The position numbers and the translations under genes are program-made. The notes under the pieces are model-generated. The model was not told the origin of the DNA and made no database searches. It worked only from the letters and a program-made list of their open reading frames with translations. 64,000 nucleotides of DNA from positions 1,550,001-1,614,000 of the forward strand of contig NZ_CP102382.1 in assembly GCF_024628805.1 (NCBI RefSeq), written 5' to 3'. The DNA comes from Paenimyroides aestuarii. GTDB lineage: Bacteria > Bacteroidota > Bacteroidia > Flavobacteriales > Flavobacteriaceae. This document shows, piece after piece, positions 59,552 through 64,000 of this stretch. How positions within the stretch are numbered: position 1 is the stretch's first letter; the number at the start of each line of letters is the position of its first letter.

Positions 59552-60706
59552 CTACTTCGAAATCACTCGGATAGTTTCTTTCACTTGTTGGGCTACTTTG
59601 CGGGCTTCGGCCATGTTTTCGTTGACAATGGTTACGTGTCCCATTTTACGGAACGGACGTGTTTCACGTTTTCCGTAAATATGCGGTGTAACCCCATCAA
59701 TCGCCATGATTTTTTCGATGTTTTCATAAACAACGTCGCCTGTAAAACCTTCTTCGCCCACTAAATTTACCATGATTCCGGCTACTTTACTGTCGGTATT
59801 TCCCAAAGGTAAATCTAAAACAGCACGAATGTGTTGTTCAAATTGCGAAGTATAACTCGCTTCAATGGAATAATGACCTGAATTGTGCGGACGCGGAGCT
59901 ACTTCGTTTACTAAAATTTCGTCATCGGCCCTTTGAAACATTTCTACTGCCAACAAGCCTACATGGTTGAAACTTTCTGAAACTTTCAAAGCAATTTCAC
60001 GGGCTTTGTTTGCAACAGTTTCATCGATACGTGCCGGACAAATCACATATTCTACCTGATTGGCTTCTGGGTGAAACTCCATTTCTACCACCGGATAGGT
60101 TTTTATTTCGCCCGATGCCGAACGTGCCACAATCACCGCCAATTCGTTTTTAAACGGAATCATGGTTTCGGCAATGCATTCGGTTTCTGGTAAATGTTCC
60201 AAATCAATGGCTTGGCGCACCACTTTTACACCATTTCCATCGTAACCACCTTCGGTTGCTTTCCATACAAAAGGAAGTTGTATTACGCCGTTTTCCACAT
60301 CTATTCTTAATGCGGGTAGTGTTTTGTAACGTTTGTAAGGCGCAGTTGGAATATTGTTTTGAGTATAAAAATCTTTCTGATTGCCTTTGTTTTTAATCAA
60401 TCGCAAGGTTTTTGGCGACGGATATACTTTTTTGCCTTGGTTTTCTAAGGTTTCTAAAGCTTCTAGATTTACATTTTCAATTTCGATGGTTAAAACATCA
60501 ACCTGATTTCCTAAATGCATCACGGTATCGTAATCGGTTAGCGAACCTTGAAAAAATTTTGTGGCTCCAAATTGGCAAGGTGCTTCTGTACTTGGATCGA
60601 CAACATAGGTTTGAATATCAAATTTTCGGGTTTCTGTAAGCATCATTTTGCCTAACTGTCCACCACCTAAAATTCCTAATTTAAAATCCGATGAAAAATA
60701 ATTCAT
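59552..60706 (-). CDS. purK: 5-(carboxyamino)imidazole ribonucleotide synthase
   Basis: ATP-grasp enzyme that makes N5-CAIR from AIR and bicarbonate. The 384 residues start LGILGGGQLGKMM, with ATEGGYDGNGVKVV (ATP-binding loop), EMFQRADDEILVNEVAPRPH and NSGHYSIEASYTSQFEQHIR, all PurK landmarks. Usually adjacent to purE; here the two are separated by the accessory block. Some mRNA could still run through, but several hairpins intervene. Confidence 0.96.
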   Translation of the reverse strand: MNYFSSDFKLGILGGGQLGKMMLTETRKFDIQTYVVDPSTEAPCQFGATKFFQGSLTDYDTVMHLGNQVDVLTIEIENVNLEALETLENQGKKVYPSPKTLRLIKNKGNQKDFYTQNNIPTAPYKRYKTLPALRIDVENGVIQLPFVWKATEGGYDGNGVKVVRQAIDLEHLPETECIAETMIPFKNELAVIVARSASGEIKTYPVVEMEFHPEANQVEYVICPARIDETVANKAREIALKVSESFNHVGLLAVEMFQRADDEILVNEVAPRPHNSGHYSIEASYTSQFEQHIRAVLDLPLGNTDSKVAGIMVNLVGEEGFTGDVVYENIEKIMAIDGVTPHIYGKRETRPFRKMGHVTIVNENMAEARKVAQQVKETIRVISK

Positions 60707-60801
60707 TGTTGTTTTATTGTTTAATTGTTGAGTTGTTTATTCGTAATCTACAAAGATACTGTTTCCATATTCAAATAAAAGAAGAAAAATTTTAAATAGA
60801 A

Positions 60802-60826
60802 AAGCACCTCAATGAGATGCTTTTTT
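60802..60826. terminator. Hairpin between purK upstream region and the CNNM gene
   Basis: AAGCACCTC (60802-60810) pairs with GAGATGCTT (60814-60822) with one mismatch. On the minus strand it follows the stop of the 60830 gene closely and is followed by TTTTCT, so it likely ends that transcript. Confidence 0.65.
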
Positions 60827-60829
60827 GTT

Positions 60830-62245
60830 TTATTCTAATTCGCTGTCATTAACAGGATTTTCTTCCATAAATTCTGGTTTAACGACTAATTGTATTGATT
60901 CCACCGAATTGCGGTACATTTTTAAAACAGTTCCTGTGTAGTATTCAAAATCAATATGATCGCCTTCTTGAATGTCTTCTTCCGAAGTGTTGTTTCGGGT
61001 TTCCGAGATCAATCCGGCCAATGTGTCGTAATGCTCGCTTTCTTCAAATAAATAAGGAAGGAAACGATTGATGTCTGAAATATTTTCGTGCGAATTCACA
61101 ATAAAAATACCGTCGGCGATGTTGTTTACAATCGGCTCTTCATTGTCGTATTCGTCTTGAATTTCACCCACCAATTCTTCTAAGATATCTTCTAAAGTTA
61201 CCAAGCCAGAAAATTCGCCCACCTCGTTTGTTACAATAGCAACCTGCGAATGTTCTAACTGAAATTTCTTTAAAAGGTTTTTAATCAAAGTAGTTTCCGA
61301 AACGAAAATGGGTTCCCTTAAGATAGTGGCTATTGTAAAATTTTCTCCATTTTTTGTAAACTCTCTAAACAAATCTTTTGTATAAAGTAAACCTAAAATG
61401 TTTTCTTTCGTTTCATCGTAAACCGGATAGCGCGAGTATCCTTCGGAAATACAAAAATCAACCGCTTCTTTAATAGGTGTGTGCACATCTAAACTAGAAA
61501 CGTTTTTCTTTAAGGTATATACATTTATAACGCGGCGGTCGTCAAAATCGAACACATTTTGAATCAAATCGCGTTCGGTTTGTTCAATAGCACCGCCTTC
61601 CTGACTTTCAGAGATGATCATTTTTAGTTCTTCTTCGGTGTGAATATCGCCCCCGTGAACCGGCGTGATACCAATGGCCCTAAGAATTACGTTTGCCAAA
61701 CCATTCATGGTCCAGATTACGGGTTTAAAAACCGTATAGAAAATACGCAATGGCCAAGAAACAGCAAAAGTTGTTTGTGTGGGATATTGAATAGCCAATG
61801 ATTTAGGAGCTAATTCTCCGAAAACAATATGCAAAATGGTGATAATGGCAAAAGCAATCGGGAACGAAATATTGTGTGCCACCGCTGCATATTCCGGCCC
61901 AGAAAAACCAAGAACATTAAACAATTTTAAAATAAGCGGTGTAAGCGAACTTTCACCAACCCAACCCAAGCCAAGCGATGCTAAGGTGATTCCTAATTGG
62001 GTGGCAGCTAAGTATGAATCTAAATGAGTAAGTATTTTTTTTGCTGCGTTTGCAGAAGAAGATTTAATGCCTTTGTAAACTTCGATTTGTGAAGCGCGAA
62101 CTTTAACAATTGCGAACTCTGCTGCAACGAAAAATCCGTTTAAAAAAACTAAAAATAAAGTTAAAATAAGCTTCCAGACCGATACTTCATCAGATAAACT
62201 GTCAGCCATAACCATTGATAAGGTACTCAGGGGTATTGCATCCAT
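60830..62245 (-). CDS. CNNM/CorC-type transporter-associated protein with CBS domains
   Basis: A 471-residue protein: N-terminal CNNM (DUF21) membrane domain with LFLVFLNGFFVAAEFAIVKV and ITLASLGLGWVGESSLTP. Then come two CBS domains (KKNVSSLDVHTPIKEAVDFC, YSRYPVYDETKENILG, SQVAIVTNEVGEFSGLVTLE) and a C-terminal CorC/HlyC domain (YDTLAGLISE). Family members export or regulate Mg2+/Co2+. Often annotated as hemolysin, for which there is no support here. Single gene. Confidence 0.92.
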   Translation of the reverse strand: MDAIPLSTLSMVMADSLSDEVSVWKLILTLFLVFLNGFFVAAEFAIVKVRASQIEVYKGIKSSSANAAKKILTHLDSYLAATQLGITLASLGLGWVGESSLTPLILKLFNVLGFSGPEYAAVAHNISFPIAFAIITILHIVFGELAPKSLAIQYPTQTTFAVSWPLRIFYTVFKPVIWTMNGLANVILRAIGITPVHGGDIHTEEELKMIISESQEGGAIEQTERDLIQNVFDFDDRRVINVYTLKKNVSSLDVHTPIKEAVDFCISEGYSRYPVYDETKENILGLLYTKDLFREFTKNGENFTIATILREPIFVSETTLIKNLLKKFQLEHSQVAIVTNEVGEFSGLVTLEDILEELVGEIQDEYDNEEPIVNNIADGIFIVNSHENISDINRFLPYLFEESEHYDTLAGLISETRNNTSEEDIQEGDHIDFEYYTGTVLKMYRNSVESIQLVVKPEFMEENPVNDSELE

Positions 62246-62540
62246 ATTAAATAAAAAAAACTCTAGTTAAATTTTTTTATTGAGCTTTTAATGTACATAC
62301 AAAAATATAAAAAAAAGAGTAGGAAAAAGTATTTTTTATTTTTGGTTTGTTTTTTCTTTACTTTTCTTTGTGTGTGCGGTTTTAAAAAAGGTTTGCTAAG
62401 ATTTTTTGATAGCAAAGTTGCTGTACATGCTGTAAAATTCGTGCTTTTTTGGAGAAAATGGTACATTGCTAGTTGCAAAATAGTGGCACGGAAAGGATTT
62501 TTGCTTTCAAAAAAATTTTAAATCAATAGCAGCAAAAATG
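62246..62540. other. AT-rich gap without a recognisable gene
   Basis: About 295 bp with long A and T runs. Two short frames on opposite strands are compositionally simple (Lys/Phe rich) and not credible. The upstream sequence of the CNNM gene must include its promoter, but no clear TAnnTTTG box was identified on the minus strand. Confidence 0.4.
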
Positions 62541-63092
62541 CTAAATACGCGTTTTTTTCTTCTGCAACAGCTTTAGTATTTTTCTGCCTCTGCTTAAAAA
62601 AGAGGGTTCTTGCAACAGCAAATTTTGTTCAATAAGTGCGATTAACTGTTCTTTAACCCAATCTTCTTCATCCACCAAAAAATAAAGAATATGAATGGCA
62701 TTTACCCTTGTTGCCACGGCTGATGGCAGAATAATCCAATCGAACATGGTGTGGATAATTTGCTTTTTTTGTGCGGTATTATAAAGGTTTTTGTTGTTTT
62801 TTAATTGATGAAAAATGGTCCGCGATATACAGCGTTTGTTCGATTCATGGGTTTCGGCTAAAGCCCGTTGCAAATACAAATCCAAAGCTTGATCCAAATA
62901 ATCAATATGGCGTTCCACCAACATATCCAATGCATGATACAATACAATTTTTTGCTTAGCATCCACACTGTAAATCACGTTCAAAAAAGCAGCAGCAGCA
63001 ATTTGCTCGTTTAAAATATAATTCATTGCTAACGTTCTACTGTTGGTGCTTAGATTGTGTTGATTAGTTGAAAAATAAGTAATTACATCCAT
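62541..63092 (-). CDS. Helical-repeat-like protein of unknown function
   Basis: A 183-residue, almost entirely helical protein (NEQIAAAAFLNVIYSVDAKQ, TMFDWIILPSAVATRVNAIH, DWVKEQLIALIEQNLLLQEP). Helix pairs of about 35-40 residues recall HEAT/armadillo-type repeats, with no clear family. It diverges from hpt, sharing a 114-bp intergenic region. Confidence 0.65.
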   Translation of the reverse strand: MDVITYFSTNQHNLSTNSRTLAMNYILNEQIAAAAFLNVIYSVDAKQKIVLYHALDMLVERHIDYLDQALDLYLQRALAETHESNKRCISRTIFHQLKNNKNLYNTAQKKQIIHTMFDWIILPSAVATRVNAIHILYFLVDEEDWVKEQLIALIEQNLLLQEPSFLSRGRKILKLLQKKKTRI

Positions 63093-63132
63093 ATAAAATT
63101 ATTAAAAAAAGAAATTTAGTTAAAAATAAAAA

Positions 63133-63189
63133 TATATTTGGCAAATTTGCGAATAAACTTTAATTAAAGTAGTCATATTCGTATATTTG
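63133..63189 (+). promoter_or_regulatory. Two -7 boxes upstream of hpt
   Basis: TATATTTG occurs at 63133-63140 and again at 63182-63189; the second is 17 nt before the ATG. Both are perfect TAnnTTTG boxes, so hpt may have tandem promoters. Confidence 0.55.
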
Positions 63190-63206
63190 CATCGTTAAAA
63201 TTAAAT

Positions 63207-63737
63207 ATGGAACTTCAAATATTAGATAAAACGTTCGTGCCTTTTATTTCTGCTGCTGAAATTGATAAGGAAATTCAGCGTATTGCTAAAGATTTGCACA
63301 ACAATTTTCAAAACGAAGTTCCGGTTTTTTTAGTAGTGTTAAACGGTGCATTTATGTTTGCAGCCGATTTATTGAAGCATTACACAACCCCCGCACAAGT
63401 TTCGTTTGTTAAAGTGGCTTCTTATCAAGGAACAGAAACCACAGGCAAAGTAAATCAATTACTGGGGCTTGATGTGGATCTTACCAACAAACACGTGGTA
63501 ATTGTAGAAGACATAGTAGATACAGGCACTACTATTACCGCAATTCAACAAGTAATAAACACACAAAAAGTAAAAAGTATGCAGGTTGCTGCGTTGTTTT
63601 TTAAGCCCGAAGCCTACACACAAACGGTGGAAATTAGCCATGTGGGTTTTCGCATTCCCAATAAATTTATTGTGGGATATGGGTTGGATTACAACAAACA
63701 AGGCAGAAATTTACCGGAAGTTTATCAAATAAAATAA
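63207..63737 (+). CDS. hpt: Hypoxanthine phosphoribosyltransferase
   Basis: Purine salvage enzyme that joins hypoxanthine (and usually guanine) to PRPP. The 176 residues show the PRPP-binding signature VVIVEDIVDTGTTITA, the VVLNGAFMFAADLL loop and FIVGYGLDYNKQGRNLPEVY at the C-terminus, all typical of bacterial HPRT. adk follows after 11 nt, so the two purine genes form an operon. Confidence 0.95.
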   Translation: MELQILDKTFVPFISAAEIDKEIQRIAKDLHNNFQNEVPVFLVVLNGAFMFAADLLKHYTTPAQVSFVKVASYQGTETTGKVNQLLGLDVDLTNKHVVIVEDIVDTGTTITAIQQVINTQKVKSMQVAALFFKPEAYTQTVEISHVGFRIPNKFIVGYGLDYNKQGRNLPEVYQIK

Positions 63738-63748
63738 TAGTAAAGAAA

Positions 63749-64000
63749 ATGATTGCAATAGTTTTATTCGGAAAGCCAGGTGCCGGAAAAGGTACACAGG
63801 CAGAATTTTTAAAAGATAAATACAACCTTACGCACATATCAACGGGCGATGTTTTTAGATATAACATTAAAAACGAAACCGAATTAGGAAAAAAAGCAAA
63901 AGAATTCATGGATCATGGCGAATTGGTTCCCGATTCAATTACTATTGATATGCTAAAGAACGAAGTGAAAAAAAATATGGACAAAGCCGGGTTTTTGTTT
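63749..64000 (+). CDS. adk: Adenylate kinase, N-terminal part
   Basis: Interconverts ATP + AMP and 2 ADP. Eighty-four codons are present before the window ends. The P-loop FGKPGAGKGTQAEFL, the AMP-binding ISTGDVFRYNI and GELVPDSI are the family hallmarks. The start ATG at 63749 is 11 nt after hpt. Confidence 0.95.
   Translation, partial: MIAIVLFGKPGAGKGTQAEFLKDKYNLTHISTGDVFRYNIKNETELGKKAKEFMDHGELVPDSITIDMLKNEVKKNMDKAGFLF

Noticed and set aside
60830..62245. Hemolysin annotation for the CNNM/CBS protein
   Set aside because: The name is historical; the domains indicate a metal-transport-related protein and nothing shows a cytolysin.

Overview
The window looks like a chromosome segment of a low-GC Bacteroidota bacterium, most likely Flavobacteriaceae. 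The evidence is the repeated TAnnTTTG-type -7 promoter boxes, the MKKI..-type signal peptides and lipoboxes, a curli locus whose CsgG carries a beta-barrel extension, and a large type II-C Cas9 with a long CRISPR repeat. Genus is not claimed. No rRNA or tRNA gene was seen.

Layout. 1-6463: a type I restriction-modification operon in the order hsdR (cut by the window edge), a truncated ORF6N gene, rhuM-like, hsdS, a PrrC-like anticodon nuclease candidate, hsdM. 6464-6960: a decayed stretch with the tail of a RelE/ParE toxin. 6987-10425: M28 peptidase lipoprotein, SDR enzyme, SprT-like metalloprotein and mannose-1-phosphate guanylyltransferase. 10586-14029: two paralogous unknown proteins, a membrane protein and a histidine kinase/response regulator pair. 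14224-20920: a curli locus, with a LuxR-type regulator with a degenerate receiver converging on a minus-strand operon csgA, curlin-like, csgE, csgF, csgG, propeller lipoprotein. 21082-23929: a candidate small RNA, two unknown genes and an MlaFE transporter. 23998-32529: a surface-glycan region with two GtrII-like proteins, GtrB-like and GT2 glycosyltransferases, a methyltransferase and a flippase. It holds a 562-bp near-identical duplication, one copy of which is fused in frame to an IS30 transposase N-terminus.

32655-43233: a type II-C CRISPR-Cas locus. It contains tracrRNA (minus), cas9, a HIRAN-domain gene, cas1, cas2 and an array of 51 repeats (50 nt) with 50 spacers (30 nt). Three repeats at the right end carry the same 52-bp insertion and the last repeat is truncated. 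Anti-repeat orientation says the array is read on the minus strand. The two most unusual points here are the HIRAN gene sitting where csn2 or cas4 sits in other subtypes, and the 102-nt repeats.

43298-51438: MtfA-like peptidase, an intact IS982-family element with a 5-bp target duplication, flavohemoprotein with an upstream Crp/Fnr-type palindrome, ClC channel, Crp/Fnr regulator, lpxD and two orphan genes. 51555-64000: gcvP, a UbiA-like membrane protein, then purE and purK separated by a 2.7-kb accessory block. In that block, repeated TACAAGGT hairpins and duplicated fragments of the purE 5' end alternate with cargo genes (esterase, small membrane protein, orphan antitoxin-like gene, and an RDD-Coa1 gene broken by an in-frame TAG). 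The window ends with a CNNM/CBS protein, hpt and the start of adk.

All functional calls come from reading the sequence; no database search was run.
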